60,463 nucleotides of DNA from Nocardia otitidiscaviarum NBRC 14405 (GTDB taxonomy: Bacteria > Actinomycetota > Actinomycetes > Mycobacteriales > Mycobacteriaceae): assembly GCF_000308635.1 (NCBI RefSeq), contig NZ_BAGD01000103.1:1-60463 (forward strand). The letters run 5' to 3'. Below are positions 26,361 to 35,574 of this stretch, one piece after another (the stretch's first letter is position 1; each line of letters begins with the position of its first letter). The notes below the pieces were generated by a model. The model did no database searches. It was not told the DNA's origin and worked only from the letters and a program-made list of their open reading frames with translations. The position numbers and the translations under genes were made by a program.

Positions 26361-27931
26361 AAGAAACCCACGGCCTCGCTGCCCCACACCGCGTTCCGGT
26401 CCCGGTCGGGATCGTCCACCACCCGGTCGTTGGCGTCGATGACCAGGGTGGTGCGGGTGTTCTCGTGGTAGGGCGGCCAGTGTTTGGACCCGTCCAGCGC
26501 CGCGGGCACCCCGTGTTCGGCGAAGGCCAGCCAGCGCCGCATGATGCGACCCGAAACCTCCTGCGCCACTTTGCGTCCGCCCAGCCAGAAGGTCGGGTCG
26601 TAGTTGAAGGAGCCGAAATTGCCGAAGACGTACGGCAATTCGGTGGCATGCCCGGCGCCGACCCGAGCCGCGCGCAACATGGGGGTGGCGTAGTCGAAGC
26701 GATACATCCAGGTGGGCGAATGCCGGGAGTGGGCGTCGGCCACCCAGTGCGCGGGCATCCGGAAGGCGGCGTCGGTGGACATGGCCAGCGCCCCACGGGT
26801 GGAGGTGAGATCCGGGTAGGCGGAGGTGATCTCGGCGATCCGGGCGGGTGAGAGCCCCGGATGCTCCTCGGCCACGCTGCGCAGCATGGCGTTCACCGCG
26901 TCCGGGGTGACCGGCATGATCGGCGAGCGGAAGAACCGGAACAGCGACGCCTCGTCCTTGTTGGTGCCGATGATGAGTGGCACCCGATGCGAGCGTCCGT
27001 CCCGGAAGCGTTCGGTGGGGTACGCCGGGAGCAGGTCACCGTCCACCACGGGGGCGGCGGCCAGGCGGCCGGGTTCGGTGAGCGGCACCTCGTCCAGCAG
27101 CACCCCGGCGGCGGGGAGCAGCACCTCGATCGGGCACTCCAGCAGGTCGCCGACGCGATCGCGGGGCAGGTCCAGGATCTCCAGATAGCGCCGGGCCACG
27201 GCCTCGGTCCGCTCCTGACCGAAAACCGTGGTGGCGGGCGGTGATTCGGCGATGGCGCGATGGAACAGGCCCGCCGCGCGGGGTGCGGTCAGCAGTGCGG
27301 TGACGCAGCCCGCGCCAGAGGATTCGCCGAACAGGGTGACATTGCCCGGATCCCCACCGAAGGCGGCGATGTTGTCGCGCACCCATTCCAGGGCGGCGAT
27401 CTGGTCGTGCAGGCCCAGGTTGGGGGTGAACTGCGGACCCAGCGAGGACAGGTCGAGGAAGCCGAGCACCCCGATCCGGTAGTTCACCGACACCAGGATC
27501 ACCTTGCCGGTCTCCACCAGTTTGCGGCCGTCGTAGATCTCCTGGGCGGCGGTGCCCAGGCAGTACGCGCCGCCGTGCACCCACACCATGACCGGGCGGG
27601 GTTCGTCGGAGGGCGCGGCGGGGGCCCATACGTTCACCCAGAGACAGTCCTCCCCCATGCGCAGGGTGGAGTCGACCGGCACCATGACGCCGAGGGTCTG
27701 CGGAGCGATCTCGCCGTATTCCAGGCAGTCGCGCACGCCCTCCCACGGCTCGGGTGGTCGCGGCGGCGCGAACCGGTGCGCTCCGGCCGCCGGGGCGGCG
27801 TAGGGGATGCTGCGCCAGACGTGGACATCGCCCTCGCGGCGGCCGCGCACAGCTCCGAATTCGGTCTCGGCCACCGGGCCGTTCGCGAGAACGTCCACCT
27901 CGGGGGCATCGAAGGATTCCGCAGCGCTCAC
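26357..27931 (-). CDS. Type-B carboxylesterase/lipase family protein
   Basis: 524-aa alpha/beta hydrolase of the cholinesterase/carboxylesterase type. Oxyanion loop WVHGGAYCLG, nucleophile elbow TLFGESSGAGCVTALL, and a C-terminal catalytic His in GAGHATELPYVFGNF. No signal peptide is evident, so probably cytoplasmic. Start at the first ATG of the frame; the conserved fold begins about residue 20 with VAETEFGAVRGRREG. It converges on the P450 gene. Substrate cannot be inferred. Confidence 0.93.
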   Translation of the reverse strand: MSAAESFDAPEVDVLANGPVAETEFGAVRGRREGDVHVWRSIPYAAPAAGAHRFAPPRPPEPWEGVRDCLEYGEIAPQTLGVMVPVDSTLRMGEDCLWVNVWAPAAPSDEPRPVMVWVHGGAYCLGTAAQEIYDGRKLVETGKVILVSVNYRIGVLGFLDLSSLGPQFTPNLGLHDQIAALEWVRDNIAAFGGDPGNVTLFGESSGAGCVTALLTAPRAAGLFHRAIAESPPATTVFGQERTEAVARRYLEILDLPRDRVGDLLECPIEVLLPAAGVLLDEVPLTEPGRLAAAPVVDGDLLPAYPTERFRDGRSHRVPLIIGTNKDEASLFRFFRSPIMPVTPDAVNAMLRSVAEEHPGLSPARIAEITSAYPDLTSTRGALAMSTDAAFRMPAHWVADAHSRHSPTWMYRFDYATPMLRAARVGAGHATELPYVFGNFGSFNYDPTFWLGGRKVAQEVSGRIMRRWLAFAEHGVPAALDGSKHWPPYHENTRTTLVIDANDRVVDDPDRDRNAVWGSEAVGFF

Positions 27932-28027
27932 ACCAGACCTCCTCGTACTCCGTATTCGAGGGTACTGGCTGATACGACCGTGCTATCGACACCGCCGACC
28001 AGCGTGCCGTTGGTCTACCCTGACGTC

Positions 28028-28252
28028 GTGCCGAGTTATGCGTACCGTTGCCGCGGCTGCGGCGACACCTTCGAACTGACGCGCCCCATGGCCGAGGCGT
28101 CCGCCCCGGCCACCTGCCCGCACGGGCACGCCGACACCGTGAAACTGCTGACCACCTTCGCGGCGGTCACCCGCGGCGGCGGCAGCCCGGCCCCCGCCGC
28201 TCCCAGCGCCCCCGCCGGTGGCGGGTGCTGCGGAGGCGGCTGCTGCGGCTGA
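28028..28252 (+). CDS. FmdB-family zinc-ribbon protein
   Basis: 74-aa small protein starting at GTG. The ribbon is PSYAYRCRGCGDTFELTRPM with CxxC, then CPHGH as the second pair. The tail is Ala/Pro-rich and ends in GGGCCGGGCCG, an unusual double Cys-Cys cluster that may bind metal. Function of the family is unsettled, with links to regulation and metal sensing. It is alone between divergent and convergent neighbours. Confidence 0.85.
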   Translation: MPSYAYRCRGCGDTFELTRPMAEASAPATCPHGHADTVKLLTTFAAVTRGGGSPAPAAPSAPAGGGCCGGGCCG

Positions 28253-28317
28253 GGCCGCGGTAATGGACGGGCGGAGCACGCGGCGGCGACCTCCGAGAGC
28301 GCGCTGCGGCTGACGTG

Positions 28318-28345
28318 CCCACGGCCCGAGCGGCGGGCCGGTGGG
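28318..28345. terminator. Hairpin between convergent fmdB-like and SelW-like genes
   Basis: CCCACGGCCCG (28318-28328) pairs with CGGGCCGGTGGG (28334-28345) with one bulged base. Its position between convergent stops suggests a shared terminator. Confidence 0.65.
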
Positions 28346-28355
28346 ACGGTCGCGG

Positions 28356-28643
28356 TCAGTCCGCGCTCTCCTGGCGTTTGTCGGTGTGGCCCAGGGAGCG
28401 GCCGGGGGCCACCTTGTCGCGGACGCGTTGTTTGAGCACGGCTATGTCGGGAAAGCCGCCGTCGGCCTTGCGTTCCCAGATCTGATCGCCGTCGACGCTG
28501 ATCCGGAAGATGCCACCCTCACCCGGGATGAGCGCCACCTCGGAGAGGTCGGTGGCGAAGGTGCTCAGCAGTTCCTGCGCCATCCAGCCGGCGCGCAGCA
28601 GCCAGCGGCATTGCGTGCAGTACTCGATCGCGACGCGGGACAT
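28356..28643 (-). CDS. SelT/SelW/SelH (Rdx) family thioredoxin-like protein
   Basis: 95-aa redox-type protein. The N-terminal VAIEYCTQCRWLLRAGWMAQ has the CxxC of the SelW-like fold with Cys in place of selenocysteine. GEGGIFRISVDGDQIWERK is the second family block. ATG at 28643 gives the usual N-terminus; the frame allows a GTG three codons earlier. Likely role in thiol redox; partner unknown. Confidence 0.85.
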   Translation of the reverse strand: MSRVAIEYCTQCRWLLRAGWMAQELLSTFATDLSEVALIPGEGGIFRISVDGDQIWERKADGGFPDIAVLKQRVRDKVAPGRSLGHTDKRQESAD

Positions 28644-28745
28644 GGTGCGCACCCTACCGGTCCGGGGCAGAACGCCGATCGTGCGGGCGACCGCACATGT
28701 CGGTGGTCTGCGATAGAACTCGGGGCAACAGTGGAAGGGGGAGCG

Positions 28746-31700
28746 ATGCCTACGCGAGAGACCGCCGCGGTGCCAGGTGATCCGTCAGCGGTGGCCGGAC
28801 GGCGGTCGGCGGCGGGCAAGCGGCACGCGCGGGTGAGCGCGGGGTTGGCGGATCTGGATATATGGCTGGCCGATCAGGTGCGGACCGGCCTGGCTCAGAT
28901 GGATCGGTCACACCAGGTGTTCGAGGCGGTGGCGGCGCGGATGGTCGACGCGCAGGCGCCCGGTGTGGCGCGGGCGCTGCGTGAACTCGCGCGCGTCGGC
29001 ACGTGGGCCGACTGGCCGCAGCGACTGCTGCGGGAATTCGGCCGCCTGCATCTGCTGATCGCCGCCCACCAGCGACTCGACCACCTCTCCCCCGCCCTCC
29101 GCGCCAGCGTGCGAACCCACATCGGCTACCCCACCCCCGTGGATTCGGTGCGCGAACAACCCGCGGTGCGCGACATCTGGCAGGTGCTCGCCACCCGCAC
29201 CACCGTCGAAGACGGCCTGTACTCCCGCCGAACCTGGTTGCGCGGCACCACGACCGCCCGCTGGGCACTCCTACACGACCACCACTACGGCAGCCCCACC
29301 TTCCCCCAGGACACCCCCGCCCCCGGCGTCCACATCGACGCCGACCTGCACTACTACCCCGCCGCCGCACCACTGCGCGCGATCTGGGGCGAGCGCTACG
29401 GCGAACCCGCCTCCCACACCGAACGACCGAACGCCGACATCTCCTCGGCCTCACCACCGCCCGGCCCACTCCCCGCCCCCGAACCCGGCACCACCACAGC
29501 GGTCGAACACCGCGATCCGAACACCACTCCGGACTTCACCAGCACCACAGCACCTCCGCCCGACCCCGCCGCCACCGCTCATTCGGCCACCACTGCGGCC
29601 GCGCCGGACGTCACCGCCACCGCTCCGTCCGCCACCACCGTGACCGGGCTCGGCAACAGCGGCGCGCCGTCATCGGCCACCACCAACGCCGGAGCCGAAA
29701 CCCCTACGGCAGCACCAACGGCCACCGAATCCGACTCGGCCACCGCGCCCGGTGCCTCCACAACGACCGCGCTCGACAACGGCGACCCACCATCGTCGGC
29801 CGCCACCACGACCGAACCCGAAACGCCCGCCACGCCAGATGTCCACCCAGCGACCGGGCTCGACAGCGATTCCGCACCATCGTCGGCCACCACCGCACCC
29901 GGACTCGCAACCTCTGCGACACCACCGGCCGCCGCGAGCGCGACTACCGGGCGCGGTTCGGTCACCGGGCCACCGGACTCCATCGACGCGGCCGGACTCG
30001 GCATTTTCGCCGCACTGGGCGCGCATGCCGCGGCGGTGGGTGCGGATCCGTTCCTGCGCTCGTGGCCGATGATGCTGGTCGATGTGGTGCCGGTGCGGTC
30101 CGAAAGTGGTTGGTATGTGGTCGAAGCCACGGGGGATTCGCTTCCGGTCACCGTCGAGGACGGCGAACCGTGGCGCATGCTGGGCGTATCCGGCGGCCAT
30201 CCGGTGACCGTGGTCGGCGAGTGGACCACGGACGGGCTGGTGCCGCTCGCCGTGCACGCCGCGGGGACGGTCGTGGATGCGGTTGCGGCGGACGGGATTT
30301 CGGTCGCCACGCCGCCGGTCACCAGTGCCCTGGGTGGTCGGCCGGGTACCGCGGCCGACGCCGAGCCGGGTATCGCGGAGCTCGTCTCCACGGCCCTCGT
30401 CGGAACGGCCAGGCGCACCGTCGATACCGCCGCGCTTCCGGCACCCGTCGCGGCGGCGTCCCGGTCCGGCGCGGATCCGGCCGTCGCCCTGCTCGAAGCC
30501 ATTGCCCTGCAGGACTGTTTCGTGCGCGGGGCGGTATCGCCTAGTGCGGCGGAGAAGTCCGATACCGCCGAAGACGATCCGCGCCCGCTGCTGCCGCCCG
30601 TCGCCGCGGCACGGCTGGCAAGCCTGCTGACCGGTACCTCGTCCTTTTTGGCGGAGTGGTTCGCGGCGGCCGAGCCGTTCGACTACCGCGCCCCGGACGC
30701 CATGTGCAGTCGGCTGCTGGAGCGCGCCAAATCGGTTGCCGTCCATCGGGAAGCCCTGCTGCGACTGGCCGGTGCGCGCGGTCGCTGGCTGGCGGCGCGG
30801 CATCCCGGCTGGCGCGGTCTGATCCGCGCCGCCGCGGACGACGACTCGGTGTGGTCGCACGGCCGTCCAGCAGAGCGCCGGGCCTGGCTGGCCCGGCTGC
30901 GGCGCACCGATCCCGGCGCGGCGCGCACCGCACTCGCGGCCTCCTGGCCAACCGAATCCGGACCGGGCAAGGTGGAGCTGCTGGCGGTGCTGGCCGACGG
31001 CCTGTCGACGGCCGACGCACCGCTACTGGAATCCGGCCTGGACGATCGCCGGGCAGAGGTCCGCAGACTCGCCGCGGATCTGCTGGCGCGCCTGCCCGAT
31101 TCGGCTTTCGCCGGGCGGATGGCGCGGCGCGCGAGCGCATGGCTCACCATGGGCGCGCACCCCGACGGTCCGCGCCTGACCACCACCGGTCCGGGTGTGC
31201 TCGACGACGCCGCCCGCCGCGACGGCATCGCGGATCCGTTCCCCTTCACCGCCTACCGGGCCGACGGCGCACCGGACCTGGCCGCCGAATGGCTGCACCG
31301 GGTGGTGGCCGCGACCCCGCTGCGGCACTGGGAACCGCTGGGCCCGCCCGAGGAGGCGGTGCGGGTGCCCATGGCCGAGGGGCTGCGCGGCCCGATGCTG
31401 CACGGCTGGGCCGATGCCGCCCTGGCACAACGTGATCCGGCCTGGGCGCGAGCGCTGTTCGCGATCATCGCCGCGGCGGCGGCGGGCGATCCGGATATGG
31501 AGCAGCTGCGCGAACTGTTCGCCATGCAGCCGCTCGACGATCAGGTGCGGCATCTGCGCCGCCTGGACAGCAGTTGGCTGGCCGAGATCGAATCGCTGCT
31601 GCGGGCGCTCCCACATCCCTGGCCGGAACCGGTGGCCGAGCACGTGCTGCGCCTACTCCTGGAGCGGGCGCGGCTGAGCGCGAACCGGCCGGGCGCGCCC

Positions 31701-31883
31701 AGTCTGGTGCCGGGGTCGTACCGGACGCTGTTCCGGGCGGCCGCCACCCATTTCCCGGTGACGACCGCGCCCGCCGTCACCACCACCGCCCGACACTGCG
31801 GAGAACCGTACTGGGAGCAGGCCTTCGACCAGCTCGCCGCGGATCTCGTGGAACGTCGGACCATGCTCGAGGAGTTGCAGTGA
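28746..31883 (+). CDS. Fusion of SWIM-protein C-terminal half with DUF5691 protein
   Basis: 1045-aa first gene of a four-gene operon. Residues 30-220 (SAGLADLDIWLADQVRTGLA, MVDAQAPGVARALRELA, HIDADLHYYPAAAPLRAI) and about 415-515 (ADPFLRSWPMMLVDVVPV, GGHPVTVVGEW) match what normally lies downstream of the zinc finger in stand-alone SWIM proteins of this operon type. The CxC-xn-CxH finger itself is absent, and no remnant is visible upstream. A Thr/Ala/Pro-rich linker (about 221-415) with degenerate APSSATT-type repeats interrupts this part. Residues about 540-1045 are the DUF5691 domain (ELVSTALVGTARR, then helical repeats). ATG at 28746 follows AAGGGGGAG. The stop overlaps the MoxR start (GTGA). 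Function unknown. Confidence 0.8.
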   Translation: MPTRETAAVPGDPSAVAGRRSAAGKRHARVSAGLADLDIWLADQVRTGLAQMDRSHQVFEAVAARMVDAQAPGVARALRELARVGTWADWPQRLLREFGRLHLLIAAHQRLDHLSPALRASVRTHIGYPTPVDSVREQPAVRDIWQVLATRTTVEDGLYSRRTWLRGTTTARWALLHDHHYGSPTFPQDTPAPGVHIDADLHYYPAAAPLRAIWGERYGEPASHTERPNADISSASPPPGPLPAPEPGTTTAVEHRDPNTTPDFTSTTAPPPDPAATAHSATTAAAPDVTATAPSATTVTGLGNSGAPSSATTNAGAETPTAAPTATESDSATAPGASTTTALDNGDPPSSAATTTEPETPATPDVHPATGLDSDSAPSSATTAPGLATSATPPAAASATTGRGSVTGPPDSIDAAGLGIFAALGAHAAAVGADPFLRSWPMMLVDVVPVRSESGWYVVEATGDSLPVTVEDGEPWRMLGVSGGHPVTVVGEWTTDGLVPLAVHAAGTVVDAVAADGISVATPPVTSALGGRPGTAADAEPGIAELVSTALVGTARRTVDTAALPAPVAAASRSGADPAVALLEAIALQDCFVRGAVSPSAAEKSDTAEDDPRPLLPPVAAARLASLLTGTSSFLAEWFAAAEPFDYRAPDAMCSRLLERAKSVAVHREALLRLAGARGRWLAARHPGWRGLIRAAADDDSVWSHGRPAERRAWLARLRRTDPGAARTALAASWPTESGPGKVELLAVLADGLSTADAPLLESGLDDRRAEVRRLAADLLARLPDSAFAGRMARRASAWLTMGAHPDGPRLTTTGPGVLDDAARRDGIADPFPFTAYRADGAPDLAAEWLHRVVAATPLRHWEPLGPPEEAVRVPMAEGLRGPMLHGWADAALAQRDPAWARALFAIIAAAAAGDPDMEQLRELFAMQPLDDQVRHLRRLDSSWLAEIESLLRALPHPWPEPVAEHVLRLLLERARLSANRPGAPSLVPGSYRTLFRAAATHFPVTTAPAVTTTARHCGEPYWEQAFDQLAADLVERRTMLEELQ
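29407..29990 (+). repeat. Low-complexity linker-coding region with degenerate repeats
   Basis: Inside the fusion gene, repeated phrases such as PSSATT and PSSAATTTEPETP recur at about 30-40 residue spacing (near 29665, 29790 and 29875). Composition is dominated by ACC, GCC and CCG codons. It encodes a probably disordered linker. Confidence 0.6.
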
Positions 31884-32980
31884 CCAGCACCGCGGATCGG
31901 GACGCCCTGCTGCGCCCGCACGCCGAACAGTCCTATGCCGACGAATTGGCCGCCCTGGCCGCCGCCGACGACCGCCCGCGGCCACCGTCGTGGCGGCTCT
32001 CACCGTGGGCGGTGGTCACCTATCTGCTCGGCGGCACACTGACCGACGGCACCGTCATCACACCCAAGTACGTGGGGCCGCGGCGGCTCATGGAAGTCGC
32101 GGTCGCCACCCTGGCCACCGATCGCGCACTGCTGCTGATCGGCGTGCCCGGCACCGCCAAAACCTGGGTGTCGGAACATCTCTCGGCCGCCATCTCGGGT
32201 GCGTCGACCCTGCTGGTGCAGGGCACCTCGGGGACGACGGAGGAGGCGGTGCGCTACGGCTGGAACTACGCCCGCCTGCTGGCGGAGGGGCCGAGCGCGG
32301 CGGCGCTGGTGCCCTCGCCGGTCATGACGGCCATGCGGACCGGGTCCGTCGCCCGCATCGAGGAACTCACCCGCATCCCCTCGGACGTGCAGGACGCGCT
32401 GATCACCGTGCTGTCGGAGAAGACGCTGCCGATACCGGAACTGGGCATGGAGGTGCAGGCGGCCAAGGGCTTCACGGTGATCGCGACGGCCAACGACCGC
32501 GACCGCGGCGTCAACGAGCTGTCCTCGGCGCTGCGGCGACGCTTCAATACCGTGGTGCTGCCGCTGCCCGCCGGAGAGGACGACGAGGTCGCCATTGTGA
32601 CCCGGCGGGTCGAACAGCTCGGCGCGGCACTGGAATTGCCCGCCGTGCCCGCCGCCGCGGAGGAGATCCGGCGGGTGGTCCGGGTCTTCCGGGAGCTGCG
32701 ATCGGGGATGACGGTGGACGGACGCACCAAACTCAAGTCGCCGTCGGGCACGCTGTCCACCGCCGAGGCCATCTCGGTGATCACCAGTGGGCTGGCGCTG
32801 GCCGCACATTTCGGTGACGGCGTGCTGCGCGCCGAGGATGTGGCGGGTGCGGTACTGGGCGCGATCATCAAGGATCCGGTCGCCGACGCCGTGGTGTGGA
32901 CCGAATATCTGGAAGCCGTGGTGCGCGGGCGCCAGGACTGGGCCGACTTCTACCGCGCCTGCCGCGAGGTGCACACATGA
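31880..32980 (+). CDS. MoxR-family AAA+ ATPase
   Basis: 366-aa AAA+ protein that likely remodels a partner together with the VWA protein two genes on. Walker A LIGVPGTAKTWVSEHL, Walker B region GSVARIEELTRIPSDVQDAL with the Glu, sensor 1 FTVIATANDRDRG, and arginine-finger region ELSSALRRRFN. The N-terminal 90 residues (YLLGGTLTDGTVITPKYVG) are specific to the subfamily that travels with DUF5682. GTG at 31880 overlaps the preceding stop by four bases, and its own stop overlaps the next start by four (ATGA), so translation of the three genes is coupled. Confidence 0.92.
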   Translation: MTSTADRDALLRPHAEQSYADELAALAAADDRPRPPSWRLSPWAVVTYLLGGTLTDGTVITPKYVGPRRLMEVAVATLATDRALLLIGVPGTAKTWVSEHLSAAISGASTLLVQGTSGTTEEAVRYGWNYARLLAEGPSAAALVPSPVMTAMRTGSVARIEELTRIPSDVQDALITVLSEKTLPIPELGMEVQAAKGFTVIATANDRDRGVNELSSALRRRFNTVVLPLPAGEDDEVAIVTRRVEQLGAALELPAVPAAAEEIRRVVRVFRELRSGMTVDGRTKLKSPSGTLSTAEAISVITSGLALAAHFGDGVLRAEDVAGAVLGAIIKDPVADAVVWTEYLEAVVRGRQDWADFYRACREVHT

Positions 32981-35340
32981 GCGCCCCCGCCCTGCCGTCG
33001 GAGGCCGACCCCGAGCCGCGGACCAGGATCTTCGGCATCCGCCACCACGGGCCCGGATCGGCGCGCTCGCTGCGGTCGGCCCTGGAGCGGTTTCGGCCGG
33101 ATGTGATTCTCATCGAGGGTCCGGCCGACGCCGACGGCCTGGTCCGCTACGTGGCCGCCGAAGCGATGGCACCGCCGGTAGCGCTGCTCGCCTATCGACC
33201 GGATGAGCCGTCGACGGCGGCATTCTGGCCCTACGCCGAGTTCTCCCCCGAATGGCAGGCGCTGCGGTACGGAGTGGAACACGGTGTGCGGGTGGGTTTC
33301 TGCGATCTGCCCGCCGCCAACGCGCTCGCGGCGGCGGCGGAACCCGGCGACCGCACCGACCCGCTGAGCCTGCTGGCCGCCGCCGGTGGTTACGACGACG
33401 CCGAGCGCTGGTGGGACGCCGTCATCGAATCCAGCTCGGACGCGGACATCTTCGATGCCGTGCACGAGGCCATGGCCGCCTTGCGCGAGGCCGCGGTCCC
33501 CGCGAACACCACCTCGAACAACGAAGACGCCGCCCCACCCCCGACGGCCGACAGCGCTGCGGCACCAATGGCCCCGGCCGATGGGGGCGAGGCGGGGGAG
33601 GCGGCGAGCGCCGATATCGAGGTGCGGCGGCGGGTCGCGGCCGAGATCGTGGTCGACGCGCACACCCTGCGCCGGGAGGCGCATATGCGGCAGGTCATGC
33701 GCAAGGCATTGAAGGACGGGGCGCGGCGGCTGGCCGTGGTGTGCGGTGCCTGGCACGCGCCCGCACTGAGCGGGACGCTGCCGCCGGCGGTGGCGGACGC
33801 GCGGCTGCTGAAGGGCATGCCGAAGGTGAAGACCACGCTCACCTGGGTGCCGTGGACGCATTCGCGACTGTCGAGTTCATCCGGGTACGGCGCGGGCATC
33901 ACCTCGCCGGGCTGGTACCGGCACCTGTTCGCCGAGACCGAGCAGCCGATCGCGCGCTGGCTGACCCAGGTGGCGGGGATGCTGCGGCGGCACGACCTGC
34001 CGGTGTCGAGTGCGCACATCATCGAGGCCGTCCGGCTCGCGGAGACCCTCGCCACCCTGCGCGGACGGCCGCTGGCCGGCTTGTCCGAGGTCACCGAGGC
34101 CACCCGGTCGGTGCTGTGCGACGGCGACGAGACCATGCTGGATCTGGTCACTCGCGAGTTGGTGATCGGCGAGGCGTTGGGGACCGTGCCCGAGGACACG
34201 CCGACCGTCCCGCTGGAGGCGGATCTGCGGGCGCGAATCAGAACCCTGCGGCTGCGGCAGGAGGCCACGGAACGCACCGTGGAGCTGGATCTGCGCACCG
34301 AGCGCGATATGGCGAAATCCCAACTGCTGCACCGCCTGGAGTTGCTCGGCATCGACTGGGGGCGACGCACCCGCGACGGGGTGCGCGGCACCGGCACCTT
34401 CCGCGAGACCTGGACGCTGCAATGGCGGCCCGAACTGGTGATGGCGGTGGTGGAGGCGTCACGCTGGGGCACCACCCTGGCGACGGCCGCCACGGCGCGG
34501 ATCCTCGACCGCGTGCACGCGCCCGATACCGGGCTGCCCGAGGTGGCCGCCGCCCTCGACGCCGCCCTGCTGGCCGATCTGGGCGACGCCGTCGACGGAC
34601 TGGTCAGCCGACTGGAGTCGGTGGCCGCGCTGGACCACGACATCACCCACCTGCTGGCCGCGCTGCCCGAACTGCTGCGCACCCTGCGCTACGGCGATGT
34701 GCGCGGCACCGATACCGCCGCGCTGGCCCGGGTGGCCGACGGCCTGCTGGTGCGGGTGTGCGCGGGCCTGCCGAGCGCGGTCACCGGCCTGGGCGCCGAC
34801 GCCGCGGCACACCTGCGTGCCCGGCTCGATGCCGTCCATCTGGCACTGGCCACCCGCGCCGACGACTGGGCCACGAACGCCTGGCTCACCACCCTGCGCG
34901 GGCTGGCCGACCGCGACGATGTGCACGGTGGTCTCGTCGGCCGCGCCGTGCGGCTGCTCCGCGACGCCGAGGTCATCGACGCCGCCGAGTCGGCCCGGCG
35001 CTTCTCCGCCGCGCTGTCGGTGGGGCGCACCGCCACAGACAAGGCCGCCTGGATCGACGGTTTCCTCGGCGGCCGCGGCCTGCTGCTCGTCCACGACCGC
35101 AACCTGCTGGCACTCGTCGACTCCTGGCTGGTCGGCCTCGCGGAGCCGGATTTCGTCGCCGTCCTGCCCCTGCTGCGCCGCACCTTCGGCGATTTCGACA
35201 GCGGCGAGCGACGATCCATCGCCGCGGCGATCCGCCACGGCGCGCCCGTCACCACGGCCGGGACCGCAGTAGATTTCAACCCGGCACGTGGTGCGATCGC
35301 GCTGCGCGCCGCCCGCGAGATCCTGGGAGTCGGCGCATGA
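32977..35340 (+). CDS. DUF5682 family protein, TraB/TIKI-like motifs
   Basis: 787-aa third protein of the operon. The N-terminal 260 residues hold the pattern of the TraB/PrgY/TIKI/EreA-like superfamily: G20-I-R-H23 in RIFGIRHHGPGSARSL, E47 in PDVILIEGPAD, R233-E-A-H-M237, and G257-A-W-H260 in LAVVCGAWHAPAL. Two GxxH motifs with an acidic residue and RExxM between them are the putative active site of that group. A conserved WVPWTHSRL, then GYGAGITSPGWY, follows. Residues about 320-787 are largely helical. It begins with an ATGA overlap. The superfamily link is my inference from motifs; activity is unknown. Confidence 0.85.
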   Translation: MSAPALPSEADPEPRTRIFGIRHHGPGSARSLRSALERFRPDVILIEGPADADGLVRYVAAEAMAPPVALLAYRPDEPSTAAFWPYAEFSPEWQALRYGVEHGVRVGFCDLPAANALAAAAEPGDRTDPLSLLAAAGGYDDAERWWDAVIESSSDADIFDAVHEAMAALREAAVPANTTSNNEDAAPPPTADSAAAPMAPADGGEAGEAASADIEVRRRVAAEIVVDAHTLRREAHMRQVMRKALKDGARRLAVVCGAWHAPALSGTLPPAVADARLLKGMPKVKTTLTWVPWTHSRLSSSSGYGAGITSPGWYRHLFAETEQPIARWLTQVAGMLRRHDLPVSSAHIIEAVRLAETLATLRGRPLAGLSEVTEATRSVLCDGDETMLDLVTRELVIGEALGTVPEDTPTVPLEADLRARIRTLRLRQEATERTVELDLRTERDMAKSQLLHRLELLGIDWGRRTRDGVRGTGTFRETWTLQWRPELVMAVVEASRWGTTLATAATARILDRVHAPDTGLPEVAAALDAALLADLGDAVDGLVSRLESVAALDHDITHLLAALPELLRTLRYGDVRGTDTAALARVADGLLVRVCAGLPSAVTGLGADAAAHLRARLDAVHLALATRADDWATNAWLTTLRGLADRDDVHGGLVGRAVRLLRDAEVIDAAESARRFSAALSVGRTATDKAAWIDGFLGGRGLLLVHDRNLLALVDSWLVGLAEPDFVAVLPLLRRTFGDFDSGERRSIAAAIRHGAPVTTAGTAVDFNPARGAIALRAAREILGVGA

Positions 35341-35574
35341 ACGGCCGACGAGGAGACTCGTTACGCGGCACCGCGCTCCCGAGCACCAGGATCCTCCCGC
35401 GCGGATTCGGCGGGCACACCGGCTCACCGTTCGGGGCAGCGCCCGGCCGCGGCCGGGTGGCTTCGGGAAGTCCGGCGACCACCCAGCCGCGCGGTGCAGC
35501 CGTCGCCGACTTCCGCCCCACGTCGGCACGCCCACGCCGACCCGCAATCTCCACTCGAACCACAAGGCTGGCCG

